Source: Bdellovibrio sp. BCCA
Lineage (GTDB): Bacteria > Bdellovibrionota > Bdellovibrionia > Bdellovibrionales > Bdellovibrionaceae
Length of the DNA stretch: 64,000 nt
Direction: 5' to 3'
Assembly (NCBI RefSeq): GCF_037996825.1
Contig: NZ_JBBNAC010000001.1
Span: forward strand, 1,612,001 to 1,676,000
This document shows positions 50,333 to 64,000 of the stretch, one piece after another (within the stretch, counting starts at the first letter, position 1; each line of letters starts with the position of its first letter). The notes under the pieces were generated by a model that saw only the letters and a program-made list of their open reading frames with translations, did not search any database and was not told where the DNA came from. Both the position numbers and the translations under genes were made by a program.

Positions 50333-50373
50333 CGAGGGCGTTTTTATCAAAAAAATTTTTGCTTGCAACTAAA

Positions 50374-50405
50374 TCAGAGTGAGGACGAGCTTGTACTCAC
50401 TCTGA
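50374..50405. promoter_or_regulatory. Inverted repeat upstream of the TIGR02147 gene
   Basis: TCAGAGTGAG (50374-50383) and CTCACTCTGA (50396-50405) form a perfect 10-bp inverted repeat with a 12-base gap. It sits where an operator of the TIGR02147 gene would be. Confidence 0.45.
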
Positions 50406-51059
50406 GAATTGCATTTTTAATGTTCTTCAAGGAGGAATTTTCCCTCTAGGAATGGCTCTTTCATGAGTTGTGTACAGACGTGGCCGCGAAATTGAATCCC
50501 CAATGAAAAGCATTAGAAGAAATAAAAACGCATTTATTGAATCTGAGAGAAGTCATACATTGTTGGCATTAAGATTGACGAAAGTTCTCGAGAATAAAAT
50601 TTTGCGAAAAACTCCCGCGCGAATTTTTAATGAAGATAATTATAAAATTTATACGAAAAAAGGCGGCGTCTTCTTTAGGCGCGACAGTAAAAGCCTTAGT
50701 TAAAAGAAGGCGTGGAAGAGAATCTTTATATAAGAGCCGTGATTGAATCGTAGAAAAACGCCGGAGCTGCGAGTTTTTATCTATATTGATGCCGATTTTG
50801 GGCGCCTTTGCGCAAAGATCAGGCAAATAACACTCCGCTATGCCCAGTTCATGAGCATGAACAAAAAAGCTTGCAAGGTCACAGAATTCAAACTATAACC
50901 GCATCTCTCTTCGACGATTCAGTTTGTATCCAAACAGATGTAGAAGCTAACTATTTGATTTGTATTCAAAAAGTTTGCTCGCGTCTTCGTTGAAGAACAC
51001 GAATCTTTCTTCGAATAATTTATGTTATAAATTAATTTCGAAAAAATGATTTTGGGGTG

Positions 51060-51088
51060 TTGACAAGGGCTTCGGTCTTCGATACAAC
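51060..51088 (+). promoter_or_regulatory. rRNA operon promoter
   Basis: TTGACA (51060-51065) and TACAAC (51083-51088) are 17 bp apart, about 180 bp before the mature 16S. The -35 is perfect. An AT-rich tract precedes it and could act as an UP element. Confidence 0.6.
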
Positions 51089-51131
51089 CTCTACCTCGTC
51101 GCTATGAAACATTAACGACGAGCAAGAATTC

Positions 51132-51143
51132 GCTCTTTGAAAA
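51132..51143 (+). promoter_or_regulatory. boxA antitermination site
   Basis: GCTCTTTGAAAA matches the rRNA boxA consensus bound by NusB/NusE. A related TTCTTTGACAAT lies before the 23S gene at about 53084. Confidence 0.6.
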
Positions 51144-51149
51144 CTGAAT

Positions 51150-51173
51150 AGCTAGATAGAAAAGATTTTTGGG
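51150..51173. repeat. 16S processing stem, left arm (pairs with 52877-52896)
   Basis: AGCTAGAT and GATTTTTGGG in this stretch are complementary to CCCAAAAATC and ATCTAGCT at 52877-52896, after the 16S gene. The pair encloses the 16S and is the likely RNase III substrate. Confidence 0.75.
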
Positions 51174-51267
51174 CTCTTTGAATGATGAGTAATTATCATT
51201 CGCAATTTCAAAAAATAAATTCGAACAAACACAGCGTAAGCTAGTTGTTTGGTTGAGAACAGAATTA

Positions 51268-52789
<1,522 letters not shown>

Positions 52790-52944
52790 TATCCGGTCAA
52801 TCTTCACTAAGACATGTTCTTAGTAAGTTAAAATGACCCAATCTTAGGTCAACTTACTCTTCCCGAGTAAGTGAGTCCCAAAAATCTCATCTAGCTGTTT
52901 AGTTTTGAAAGAGTGAATTTCTCTTTATTTCTCGCATCTAACAA

Positions 52945-53021
<77 letters not shown>

Positions 53022-53102
53022 ACTAATGAGTTGGACTGTTAAGTGTGAGTGATAGAAGAGAGATGACACGCGAACGATTTTCGTTCTTTGACAATTGAAT
53101 AG

Positions 53103-53127
53103 ATTGATTTAGTTGATTTTTAGCGAG
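53103..53127. repeat. 23S processing stem, left arm (pairs with 56220-56244)
   Basis: This 25-base stretch (starting GATTGATTTAG) is complementary to 56220-56244 with one G-T pair, and GGTTAGTTCC after it pairs with GGGACTAACC at 56182-56191. The stems enclose the 23S gene as RNase III substrates. A separate perfect hairpin, CTTACTCTGA with TCAGAGTAAG, lies at 56195-56219. Confidence 0.8.
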
Positions 53128-53142
53128 GTTAGTTCCATTTTT

Positions 53143-56083
<2,941 letters not shown>

Positions 56084-56353
56084 TTTTTCTTCTTAACATA
56101 GTTAACGAAGATTTCGTTTCTAAGACCTCTTTTTAAGAGCGAGAAACTAGCTCTCTGAATAAGTAAGAGAGTGATTAATTTGGGACTAACCAACCTTACT
56201 CTGACACGATCAGAGTAAGTCGCTAAAAATCAGCTAAATCAATCATTCAGTTGTAATGATAAAAGAAGTAACTTCTCCATTTGGATTGGAAGTAAGTTGC
56301 AAAGAACGAAAAGGTTAGTGTAAGAAGCTAACCACTTTGATTAATAAACGCTT

Positions 56354-56471
56354 TGCTGGTGTTTATAGCAGAGGGGCCACACCTGATCCCATTCCGAACT
56401 CAGAAGTTAAGTCCTCTTGCGGCGATGGTATTGCACGGGCGACCGTGTGGGAGAGTAGCACGACGCCAGCT
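56354..56471 (+). rRNA. rrf: 5S ribosomal RNA
   Basis: The closing stem GCTGG/CCAGC and the conserved CCGAACTCAGAAGTTAAG plus GGGAGAGTAGCACG identify 5S rRNA, about 118 bases. Ends are approximate. Confidence 0.95.
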
Positions 56472-56483
56472 CTATTTTACTTG

Positions 56484-56518
56484 AACCCGGGTTACTAACG
56501 TAATCCGGGTTTTTTTTT
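56484..56518 (+). terminator. rRNA operon terminator
   Basis: AACCCGG plus GTTAC (56484-56495) pairs with GTAAT plus CCGGGTT (56500-56511) around TAAC, followed by nine T's. A 12-bp stem (one G-U) and long T run make this a strong intrinsic terminator. Confidence 0.95.
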
Positions 56519-56899
56519 GACTAAATCTGTTGCGGGTCACTCGTTTCCGTCAATTTTGATATCGACCTTCTCGCGAGCTTTCTTTGTTCATTCGACATTA
56601 ATAGCGTGGTTTGCTGTAATGACTTTCCGTTGACCTCTTTGGCAAAGTTCAAGGACACTCCAAGAAAATTATTGAGCCGCCGAAAGTTATGAATGGTGGA
56701 CTCGCACAGAGGTTCACTTAGAGTCATCTGCCTTTTCATTTTTGTTTGTGAAAATGCCTCAAATCGAGAAACAAAATAAACAATAGTATGTAAAAACAAA
56801 CAGAAAATAGACTAATTGAGCCCGCAGTGTCTCGCACTTAATTGTTGGAAATTATTGGTGAATATTAATGTGGTCGAGTCGTAAGAGCTTTTTTCAAAG

Positions 56900-57063
56900 G
56901 GCTATGGTATTCTAGTTATATCAAATACAGGAATCATTTCCTGTTCGCTTTTTAAGTCTTTTTTTCGACTGATTCAAAAAAAGATCTCTCGGGGATTCGC
57001 CCGAGCACGGGATGAAAAAAACTGAATACAGTAAGAAAGGGTCGAGATGCGACAGGGTGTCTT
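56900..57063 (+). other. Structured leader of the SMR transporter gene
   Basis: The region 56519-57063 has no supported gene. Its second half holds two hairpins ahead of the SMR gene: ACAGGAA/TTCCTGT (56927-56944) followed by T-rich sequence, and CTCGGG/CCCGAG (56988-57005). SMR genes are often controlled by guanidine riboswitches, but I cannot match this leader to a known class. Confidence 0.4.
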
Positions 57064-57480
57064 ATGGCATACGCATATCTGGCAGCAGCCATTATCTTTG
57101 AGGTATTGGGAACAATCACAATGAAATATTCGGAGGGATTCACAAAGGTGGTTCCAATCATACTCACGCTGGTATGTCATGGAATCTGCTTTGTGGCTCT
57201 CGCCGTTGCTTTGAAATCACTACCTATCAGCATGGTCTATGCGATTTGGGCCGGCGTAGGAACAGCAATAATGGCTCTTATCGGGCTTATGATGTTTAAC
57301 GAGCCGCTGCCTTTGCAAAAGGTTTTAGCGACAAGTCTTATTATCGCGGGTGTTGTCTTGCTGAACGTCGCTGATAAAAAACCTGCTGAAGAGCAAGTGG
57401 CTAAAGTTGAAGCTACAAAAGTTATTAAACAGAAACCTTCTTCGACGGTGGAAGCTGCTCCGCAAAGAAATTCCGGTTAG
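57064..57480 (+). CDS. SMR-family multidrug or guanidinium transporter
   Basis: This 138-residue protein is a four-helix small multidrug resistance transporter that exchanges cations for protons as a dimer. The essential Glu is in AAIIFEVLGTITMKYSEGF (Glu13), and SMVYAIWAGVGTAIMALIG is the family's third-to-fourth helix pattern. About 30 extra Lys/Glu/Ala-rich residues at the C terminus are unusual. The substrate (quaternary ammonium drugs or guanidinium) is not decided. A strong terminator follows at 57501. Confidence 0.9.
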   Translation: MAYAYLAAAIIFEVLGTITMKYSEGFTKVVPIILTLVCHGICFVALAVALKSLPISMVYAIWAGVGTAIMALIGLMMFNEPLPLQKVLATSLIIAGVVLLNVADKKPAEEQVAKVEATKVIKQKPSSTVEAAPQRNSG

Positions 57481-57500
57481 TATCTCCAATTTGAAAATTG

Positions 57501-57537
57501 AGCCAATTCCATCATCAATGGTGGGATTGGCTTTTTT
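57501..57537 (+). terminator. Intrinsic terminator of the SMR gene
   Basis: AGCCAAT (57501-57507) pairs with ATTGGCT (57526-57532), with inner CCAT/ATGG, followed by six T's. It overlaps the 3' end of the convergent FMN reductase gene. Confidence 0.8.
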
Positions 57538-58129
57538 GTTGTTCTTCGAAGAACTCTCCGAGTCTATCAAATGGCGTTTCTATTCTTGAAGCGTAGTGAA
57601 CAAAATCGGTGATGATTTTTGTAAGCAGTTGCAGCTGTTTGGGGTCTTTGAGTTTGTCGTTTTCATCGAAAGCTTCGTCAGCATGCGCGACACCGAAGTA
57701 GTCGGGGTAAACGAAAGCTCCGAGGATGTGAAAGGGTACGCGGTCGTGAATATTGCCGCGAACGGCTCCGAGGCGTCCTGGTGAGGCTCCTATCAAACAA
57801 ATCTGCTTCTTTCTGACAGGAACAGGGTCCAATCGCGAAAGCCAATCAATGGCGTTTTTAAACGTTCCAGGCATGCTGCCGTTGTATTCGGGACTAGAGA
57901 TGATCACAGCGTCGGCTTCTTCAAATTTTTTTGCGAGCTTTAAAACTCCCTCGGGAATGCCGTAAAATTCTTCGATATCACCGTTGAACATTGGCATGGG
58001 GAATTCGTTGAACTCATGAAGTTCGACATCATGAAGCTGCATGGATTCGACTATTTCAGCGGCGATGCGGATAAGCTTCTTATTGTAAGAACCTCGGCGT
58101 AAAGAGGCTGCAAAAAGAAAGATCTTCAT
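57515..58129 (-). CDS. NAD(P)H-dependent FMN reductase family protein
   Basis: This 204-residue flavodoxin-like protein starts at ATG 58129 (GAGG upstream). It has the FMN_red signatures LFAASLRRGSYNKKLIRIA at the start, AVIISSPEYNGSMPGTFKNAIDWLSR in the middle and ICLIGASPGRLGAVRG. It belongs to the ChrR/azoreductase/YieF group, which reduces quinones, chromate or azo dyes with NAD(P)H. The real substrate is unknown. Confidence 0.88.
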   Translation of the reverse strand: MKIFLFAASLRRGSYNKKLIRIAAEIVESMQLHDVELHEFNEFPMPMFNGDIEEFYGIPEGVLKLAKKFEEADAVIISSPEYNGSMPGTFKNAIDWLSRLDPVPVRKKQICLIGASPGRLGAVRGNIHDRVPFHILGAFVYPDYFGVAHADEAFDENDKLKDPKQLQLLTKIITDFVHYASRIETPFDRLGEFFEEQQKSQSHH

Positions 58130-58302
58130 GGGCGCACCTCGCTTCACTCAATTCTCATAAACAAACATGTCTTTCGGAACTAATTTACGAATTTCTTTTT
58201 AAAATACATATTTTTATATTTTCTTTATGCCCATCCCTTCTCATTTTATGCGTCCTTGAGTCTGTCTGCTCTACACTGCAGTTATACAAAGGACAGTTTT
58301 CT

Positions 58303-59994
58303 ATGAGCTTTACTTCAGCGGACCTTGTTCAGGTCATTCTTACGTTAGGCACGATTGTAATTTTCACGCCCCTTCTTGGTAGTTATATGGCGCATGTTTT
58401 TCAGGGTGAAAAGACGCGGCTTTCTTCAATCCTTCGCCCTCTCGAAATTCTTACTTATAAAATTTCTGGTGTTAAAGAAAATGATGAAATGGACTGGAAG
58501 CAATATTCCTTGTCGCTTCTTTGTTTCAATATCATCGGAGTTGTTTTCGTGATGCTGCTGCAGATGTTGCAGGCGTCACTTCCATTAAATCCACAAGCAC
58601 TGTCCAATACGTCATGGCATCTCGCCTTTAATACAGCAGTGAGCTTTGTCACGAATACGAACTGGCAGGCATACTCCGGCGAAAATACACTGAGCTATTT
58701 GACCCAGATGTTGGGCTTGGGCGTACAGAACTTTGTGAGCGCAGCGACAGGCTTTGGAGTTTTCTTGGTGTTCACTCGCGGGATTGCCCGACATCAGGTA
58801 ACGGGTTTAGGAAACTTTTGGGTGGACCTCACTCGTGCCACGGTTCATGTTCTTTTGCCTCTGAGTTTTATCTTGTCTTTGTTTCTTGTAGGTGAAGGAG
58901 TTGTGCAAAATTTTTCTGCTTACAAAACTGTTAAGACAGTGGAGGGCGCAGAACAGATTCTTCCACAAGGACCTGCGGCTTCGCAAATTGCGATTAAGCA
59001 ATTGGGTTCCAATGGCGGTGGCTTCTTTGGAGTCAACAGTGCCCACCCTTGCGAAAATCCGACTCCTTGGAGTAATTTTCTCGAGATGGTTTCGTTGATT
59101 CTATTGGCTGCTGCGAGCACATACACTTTTGGTGTCATGGTAGGATCAAAAAAGCAGGGATGGGTTCTTTTTTCGGCGATGATGGCAATTCTAATTGTGA
59201 TGTTGTCCCTCTCATTATGGTCTGAATACAGTCCAAATCCTTACGTCGGCCAAGCGGCATTGATGGAAGGAAAAGAAACTCGCTTCGGTGTTACGAACAG
59301 TGTCTTGTGGTCCGTGCTTACGACTTCGGCTTCCAATGGTTCTGTGAATTCGATGCATAGCTCTTTGTCTCCACTTTCTGGAGGTATTGCTATGGTTAAT
59401 ATGATGTTGGGCGAGGTGGTGTTTGGCGGTGTAGGTGCGGGCATGTACGGCATGCTCTTGTTCGTGATTCTCACGGTTTTTATCTCGGGTTTGATGGTCG
59501 GGCGCACGCCGGAGTATTTGGGTAAAAAAATTGAAGCCAAAGAAATTATTTGGATTGTTATTGGCGTTCTCGCACCCTGTGTGGCGATTTTAATATTGAG
59601 CGCGGTGGCGATCAGTATTCCTCAGGGACTCGCCGGGCTCGGCCATCAGGGGCCTCACGGTCTTAGCGAAGTTCTTTATGCTTACACTTCAGGAGCAGCC
59701 AATAACGGAAGTGCGTTCGGAAGTTTGACTGTGAATACTCCCTTTTACAATGTGACTATGGCTTTAGCGATGTTGATCGGCCGTTTTGCCATCATTTTTC
59801 CCGTACTGGCCGTAGCGGGAAGTCTTGCTGAGAAAAAGTTTTCTCCTCCGTCGCTGGGAACTTTTCGCACAGATTCTGTTTTGTTTGTTGTAATTCTTTG
59901 CGCCGTGATTGTGATTGTCGGAGCACTCACGTTCTTTCCCGCTCTTTCATTGGGACCCATCTTAGAGCACTTATTAATGTTGAGAGGGCAGTAG
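58303..59994 (+). CDS. kdpA: Potassium-transporting ATPase subunit KdpA
   Basis: This 563-residue membrane protein is the K+ channel-like subunit of the Kdp pump. The four selectivity-filter segments are visible: [46 protein letters not shown] and [12 protein letters not shown]. It is followed by kdpB after 8 bases. I do not see a kdpF gene in front of it. Confidence 0.97.
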   Translation: MSFTSADLVQVILTLGTIVIFTPLLGSYMAHVFQGEKTRLSSILRPLEILTYKISGVKENDEMDWKQYSLSLLCFNIIGVVFVMLLQMLQASLPLNPQALSNTSWHLAFNTAVSFVTNTNWQAYSGENTLSYLTQMLGLGVQNFVSAATGFGVFLVFTRGIARHQVTGLGNFWVDLTRATVHVLLPLSFILSLFLVGEGVVQNFSAYKTVKTVEGAEQILPQGPAASQIAIKQLGSNGGGFFGVNSAHPCENPTPWSNFLEMVSLILLAAASTYTFGVMVGSKKQGWVLFSAMMAILIVMLSLSLWSEYSPNPYVGQAALMEGKETRFGVTNSVLWSVLTTSASNGSVNSMHSSLSPLSGGIAMVNMMLGEVVFGGVGAGMYGMLLFVILTVFISGLMVGRTPEYLGKKIEAKEIIWIVIGVLAPCVAILILSAVAISIPQGLAGLGHQGPHGLSEVLYAYTSGAANNGSAFGSLTVNTPFYNVTMALAMLIGRFAIIFPVLAVAGSLAEKKFSPPSLGTFRTDSVLFVVILCAVIVIVGALTFFPALSLGPILEHLLMLRGQ

Positions 59995-60002
59995 GAGTTT
60001 TT

Positions 60003-62087
60003 ATGAGTTCATCATCCACTTTTTCAGATAAATCCATTGTTAAACAAGCTTGCAAAGATAGTTTCGTCAAACTTGATCCGCGAGTGCAGTATAAAAATCC
60101 AGTGATGATGATCACGTGGTTAGGGGCTTTGGTTGTAACCTTGGTTGTCATTCAGAGAATGACTTCAGGAAGCAGTTTTAGTTTTGAATTGCAGCTGGCT
60201 TTATGGCTTTGGTTCACTGTTTTGTTTGCGAATTTTTCGGAGGCCTTGGCGGAAGGGCGGGGAAAGGCCCAGGCTGAGTCGATGAAGAAAACACGGTCTC
60301 ATACAATGGCCCGTAAGCTTTTGAATGGGAAAGAAGAAAGTATTGTATCGTTGTTATTGCGAAAAGGTGACAGTGTTGTTTGTGAGGCCGGTGACGTGAT
60401 TCCAGGTGACGGAGAAATCATTGAAGGAATTGCGACCGTGGATGAATCTGCGATTACTGGTGAATCAGTGCCGGTCGTGCGTGAAGCCGGAGGCGATCGT
60501 AGTGCAGTGACCGGAGGAACGCGTGTGATCAGCGATAAAATTATTATTCGTATCACAGCAGATCCAGGTCATAGCTTTTTAGATCGTATGATCAGTCTGG
60601 TTGAGGGAGCCAAACGACAAAAGACTCCGAATGAAATTGCCTTAGGGATTTTGCTGGTGTCTTTAACGTTGGTGTTTATGCTGGCCGTGGTTACTTTGAA
60701 GTTCTTTGCTGACTACTCAGCAAAAGCTGCGGGCCAAGATTTATCGCACGTTGTGACGGTTCCTGTTTTAATTGCGTTATTAGTCTGTCTAATTCCCACG
60801 ACCATCGGTGGACTTTTAAGCGCGATTGGCATTAGCGGTATGGATCGTCTTATTCGGAAAAACGTGATAGCAAAAAGTGGACGTGCCGTGGAAGCGGCAG
60901 GAGATATTGACGTTTTGATGTTAGATAAAACCGGAACGATTACTTTAGGGAATCGCATGGCCAGCGATTTTATTGCAGCTCCCGGTGTGAGTTTGGAAGC
61001 CTTGGCTGAAGCTTCACAGTTAGCTTCTCTAAGTGATGAAACTCCTGAAGGGCGCTCGATTGTTGTTTTGGCGAAACAAAAATTTTCTTTGCGCGCCCAG
61101 AATTTAGATCCTCATCATGCTCAGTTTGTTCCCTTTACAGCGCAAACTCGAATGAGCGGCATTGATATTCAAGGCTCTACGGGAATGAGATCTTTACGTA
61201 AGGGAGCCGGGGATGCCATTCAAAAACACGTAGAGTCTTTGGGGGGATATTTTCCATCTGAGATCAAACACTCTGTTGAGACGATTGCACGCCAAGGCGG
61301 GACACCGCTGGTTGTGTGTGAGGATAGTCATGTTTTAGGAGTGATTCATCTTAAAGACATCGTAAAAGGTGGGATTCGCGAACGTTTTGCTGAGCTTCGT
61401 CGTATGGGAATTCGCACGGTGATGGTTACAGGAGATAATCCGTTAACGGCGGCGGCGATTGCAGCGGAAGCAGGTGTTGATGATTATATCGCACAGGCCA
61501 CTCCAGAAACAAAACTGCAAAGAATTCGTGAAGAGCAATCCAAAGGTCATCTGGTGGCCATGACGGGTGATGGAACAAATGATGCTCCGGCGCTGGCTCA
61601 AGCGGATGTTGGCGTTGCGATGAATACGGGAACGCAAGCGGCTCGTGAAGCGGGAAATATGGTGGATCTGGATTCCAATCCTACAAAGCTTATTGAAATT
61701 GTTGAGACCGGAAAGCAGTTGCTGATGACACGCGGATCTCTCACGACATTTAGTATTGCCAATGACGTTGCAAAATATTTTGCGATTATTCCAGCGATGT
61801 TTGCGGGACTCTATGCCGTCAACGGCGGACTCACGGGTCCTTTGGGGGCGTTGAATGTGATGGGATTAAAATCTCCGCAAAGTGCAGTATTGAGTGCTGT
61901 CATTTTTAACGCCTTAATTATTATTGCATTGGTGCCGTTGGCTTTACGTGGAGTGAAGTATCGTGCAATGGGGGCGAATCTTATCTTGCAACGCAATTTA
62001 GTGATCTATGGTTTAGGGGGAATGATCGTTCCCTTTATCGGAATTAAAATTATTGATGTGCTCATTGTGAGTATGGGGTTGGTCTAA
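60003..62087 (+). CDS. kdpB: Potassium-transporting ATPase subunit KdpB
   Basis: This 694-residue P-type ATPase drives the Kdp K+ pump. It has TGESVPV in the actuator domain, the phosphorylated Asp308 in [12 protein letters not shown], and the hinge [24 protein letters not shown]. It starts at ATG 60003, with AGGAG before it; the frame is open about 35 codons upstream but that part overlaps kdpA. It overlaps kdpC by 1 base. Confidence 0.97.
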   Translation: MSSSSTFSDKSIVKQACKDSFVKLDPRVQYKNPVMMITWLGALVVTLVVIQRMTSGSSFSFELQLALWLWFTVLFANFSEALAEGRGKAQAESMKKTRSHTMARKLLNGKEESIVSLLLRKGDSVVCEAGDVIPGDGEIIEGIATVDESAITGESVPVVREAGGDRSAVTGGTRVISDKIIIRITADPGHSFLDRMISLVEGAKRQKTPNEIALGILLVSLTLVFMLAVVTLKFFADYSAKAAGQDLSHVVTVPVLIALLVCLIPTTIGGLLSAIGISGMDRLIRKNVIAKSGRAVEAAGDIDVLMLDKTGTITLGNRMASDFIAAPGVSLEALAEASQLASLSDETPEGRSIVVLAKQKFSLRAQNLDPHHAQFVPFTAQTRMSGIDIQGSTGMRSLRKGAGDAIQKHVESLGGYFPSEIKHSVETIARQGGTPLVVCEDSHVLGVIHLKDIVKGGIRERFAELRRMGIRTVMVTGDNPLTAAAIAAEAGVDDYIAQATPETKLQRIREEQSKGHLVAMTGDGTNDAPALAQADVGVAMNTGTQAAREAGNMVDLDSNPTKLIEIVETGKQLLMTRGSLTTFSIANDVAKYFAIIPAMFAGLYAVNGGLTGPLGALNVMGLKSPQSAVLSAVIFNALIIIALVPLALRGVKYRAMGANLILQRNLVIYGLGGMIVPFIGIKIIDVLIVSMGLV

Positions 62088-62626
62088 TGAAAAACTTCAT
62101 TATTTCTATCAAGATATTTATCGTTCTCAGTTTGATGACCGGTGTACTTTATCCCGTAGCGGTGACGGGTGTGGGGCAGCTGTTTTTTTCTTATAAAGCC
62201 AATGGGTCCCTTCTTGAAAGGGAGGGAAGTCCGGTGGGATCAGAGTTGATTGCGCAAAAGTTTGTAAATCCAAAATATTTTTGGCCGCGTCCGTCGGCAG
62301 GTGATTATGCCACGGTGGCATCAGGAGCTTCCAATGCCTCTCCTACGAGTGAAAACTTAAAAAAATCTGTGCTACAAAGAAAAGCACAAGGGTTGAGCCA
62401 TGAGATGTTATTTACTTCAGGGAGTGGGTTGGACCCGCATATTTCACCCGAAGCTGCGAAGGATCAAGTGCAACGCATTGTTCAAGAACGCAAGTTGTCG
62501 CAAGAACAAACAGTGCTAGTTGAAAAGCTGATAGAGGATTACACTGAAGGTCGTCAAGGAGGCCTTCTCGGCGAAAAAAGGGTGAATGTGCTAAAACTCA
62601 ATCTCGCCTTGGATAAGCAATTATGA
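62087..62626 (+). CDS. kdpC: Potassium-transporting ATPase subunit KdpC
   Basis: This 179-residue subunit has one N-terminal membrane helix (FIISIKIFIVLSLMTGVLYPVAVTG) and an exported domain with the conserved FVNPKYFWPRPSAGDY and SGSGLDPHISPEAA. It stabilises the Kdp complex and aids ATP binding. It overlaps kdpD by 4 bp. Confidence 0.96.
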   Translation: MKNFIISIKIFIVLSLMTGVLYPVAVTGVGQLFFSYKANGSLLEREGSPVGSELIAQKFVNPKYFWPRPSAGDYATVASGASNASPTSENLKKSVLQRKAQGLSHEMLFTSGSGLDPHISPEAAKDQVQRIVQERKLSQEQTVLVEKLIEDYTEGRQGGLLGEKRVNVLKLNLALDKQL

Positions 62627-64000
62627 GTGATGACTGCCGTCCCAACCCGGATCGGATTCTTGAGGGGATCAAGAAAGAAGAAGAGAAAAAAGACCGAGGT
62701 CATTTTCGCGTCTTTTTTGGGATGTGTCCTGGGGTCGGAAAAACTTATGCCATGTTGAAAGCCGCTATTGAACAAGTTCGTCAGGGTGCAGATCTTGTTG
62801 TTGGGGTCGTCGAAACCCATGGGCGTAAGGAAACAGAAGAGCTTCTTGCGGGATTAGAAGTGATTCCTCGTCGAAAAATTATCTATAAAGACACGGTTCT
62901 TGAAGAAATGGATATCGATGCGATCTTACGAAGAAAGCCTAAGATTGTTTTAGTTGATGAGTTGGCTCACACCAATGTTCCGGGTTCGCGACATCCTAAA
63001 CGTTATCAAGATGTCATTGAACTTCTCGATGCGGGAATTGACGTTTATTCGACCGTGAATGTTCAGCATATTGAAAGTCGCGCGGATTTGGTTCAGCAAA
63101 TAACCAGCGTTCGCATCAATGAGCGGATTCCTGATTCTATTTTAGATATGGCCAATCAAATTGAACTCATTGATATTACGGCGCAAGGCCTTTTAAAGCG
63201 GATGAAAGAAGGAAAGGTTTATCAAGGTGACCGGGCTGTTCGGGCGGAAGAAAATTTTTTCCGCGAAACTCATTTGACAGCGTTGCGTGAGTTGGCTCTT
63301 CGCTATACGGCAGAGAGAGTTGATCAGGATCTGCAAGATCAAATGGTCGTACAGCAAATCGTGGGACCTTGGAATACACAAGAACGTTTGCTTGTGGCTG
63401 TCAGTCACAGTCCCTATTCGGGGAGACTGATTCGGGCGACTCGTCGCATGGCTTACAGTTTGGAAGCTCCTTGGATCGCTTTGCATATTGATACCGGAGA
63501 CCGGTTGAATGACGAAGATCAGGCAATGCTCATCAAAAATCTTGCTTTAGCCCGTGAACTGGGGGCCGAGGTGATTTCTCTGCGAAATTCAAATATCGCT
63601 GAAGCTATTCGGCTGATTTCGCATGAGCGCAACGTCACGCAAATTATCATGGGGCGTCCACAACGTCATTGGTGGGAAGTTCTCAAAGGCCAAGGATCTT
63701 TGTTAGATCAACTTGTTGGAAAAAGCAGTACTGTGGACGTTCACATCATTCGTCAAGAAGAAGGGCCTCGGCGAAAGATATGGAAATGGACACCGCCTGG
63801 CTTTGATGCCGCAGGGATTGCGTACTGGTATTCGTTCTGTTTTATCGTTGGCATTAGTTTTTTAAATGGTCTTCTTGTGCCTTACGTGGGTTATCGCTCT
63901 GTGGGATTCATATATCTTATGGCGATGATGATGATCGGTCTGGTGGCAAGCCAGGGTCCGATTCTTTTCGCCGCAGTTTTGAGTGCTCTCGTCTGGAACT
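62623..64000 (+). CDS. kdpD: Sensor kinase KdpD, 5' part (runs past window end)
   Basis: This frame is open from ATG 62623 (ATGA overlap with kdpC) to the end of the window, so 459 codons are visible. The KdpD domain has a Walker A motif GMCPGVGKTYAML and LVDELAHTNVPGSRH. A USP-like domain (VAVSHSPYSGRLIRATRRMA, then IIMGRPQRHWWEVLKGQGSLLDQL) follows, then the first membrane helices (YWYSFCFIVGISFLNGLLV). The histidine kinase part lies beyond the window. With the response regulator KdpE it turns on kdpABC when K+ is low. Confidence 0.95.
   Translation, partial: MSDDCRPNPDRILEGIKKEEEKKDRGHFRVFFGMCPGVGKTYAMLKAAIEQVRQGADLVVGVVETHGRKETEELLAGLEVIPRRKIIYKDTVLEEMDIDAILRRKPKIVLVDELAHTNVPGSRHPKRYQDVIELLDAGIDVYSTVNVQHIESRADLVQQITSVRINERIPDSILDMANQIELIDITAQGLLKRMKEGKVYQGDRAVRAEENFFRETHLTALRELALRYTAERVDQDLQDQMVVQQIVGPWNTQERLLVAVSHSPYSGRLIRATRRMAYSLEAPWIALHIDTGDRLNDEDQAMLIKNLALARELGAEVISLRNSNIAEAIRLISHERNVTQIIMGRPQRHWWEVLKGQGSLLDQLVGKSSTVDVHIIRQEEGPRRKIWKWTPPGFDAAGIAYWYSFCFIVGISFLNGLLVPYVGYRSVGFIYLMAMMMIGLVASQGPILFAAVLSALVWN

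Larger units (their letters stand above)
50406..51267 (+). other. rRNA operon upstream region and leader
   Basis: These 860 bases hold no gene I can support. The first 650 are AT-rich with no clear coding signal. The last 210 contain the rRNA promoter (51060-51088), a boxA (51132-51143), the left arm of the 16S processing stem (51150-51173), and a small hairpin ahead of the 16S gene. Confidence 0.7.

Noticed and set aside
50470-50703. A 77-codon open frame upstream of the rRNA operon
   Set aside because: No ribosome site, biased to basic residues, and lies in AT-rich sequence before the rRNA promoter. I see no protein family.
56521-56799. A 92-codon open frame on the minus strand after the rRNA terminator
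   Set aside because: No ribosome site or recognisable motif, and it ends directly against the rRNA terminator. It could be a small real gene but I cannot support it.
56941-57063. Guanidine-I (ykkC) riboswitch
   Set aside because: The ACGG and GGGA-like bits are present by chance order; the conserved core and pairing do not line up.

Overview
The window is chromosomal DNA from a Bdellovibrio-type bacterium (Bdellovibrionota). The 16S rRNA gene at about 51268-52782 reads like Bdellovibrio 16S. A TIGR02147/DUF4423 regulator, many small exported proteins and lipoproteins, an ExoD-type protein and a lone mreB fit that lineage. The assignment is from recognition, not from an alignment.

Layout. 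Positions 1-19700 are mostly core genes: the end of a cysteine synthase gene, a Phd/PIN toxin-antitoxin pair, an ECF sigma factor with a membrane partner, a small heavy-metal cluster (HMA protein plus MerT-like protein), a K+-dependent membrane pyrophosphatase, TrmO, a SpoU methyltransferase, metG, a lipoprotein carbonic anhydrase, a class IV aminotransferase, mreB, an LPS-type glycosyltransferase and a FecR-like protein. tRNA-His (GTG) sits at 19752-19827.

A mobile island of about 14.5 kb runs from the 3' end of tRNA-His (core TCACCCCA, 19820-19827) to a matching core at 34355-34362. The two flanks stay similar for about 65 bp beyond the core. Candidate integrase arm sites (GGTGYAACTA) lie just inside both ends. 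The cargo is an XRE regulator with an exported protein, an unknown protein, a sigma-like/unknown/ImmA operon, AlpA-like and excisionase-like HTH proteins, a DUF559-like nuclease, two colinear tyrosine recombinases, a DUF4238 protein with a partner, a DRT1-type reverse transcriptase-nitrilase and a HEPN-like protein. This is a defence-type island and the most interesting part of the window.

Positions 34450-50400 hold accessory metabolism and regulation: a TetR/RibD-like operon behind a perfect palindrome, VOC and SnoaL-like proteins, an AbrB-type protein, a DUF421 protein, hemerythrin, a compact cyanophycin operon (synthetase, isoaspartyl dipeptidase, cyanophycinase), a luciferase-like oxidoreductase, and a three-subunit membrane dehydrogenase (Tat-exported small subunit, GMC flavoprotein, dihaem cytochrome c). 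Positions 50400-56520 are one rRNA operon (16S, tRNA-Ile, 23S, 5S) with promoter, boxA, processing stems and a strong terminator. The window ends with an SMR transporter behind a structured leader, an FMN reductase, and kdpABC followed by the 5' part of kdpD, which runs off the end.
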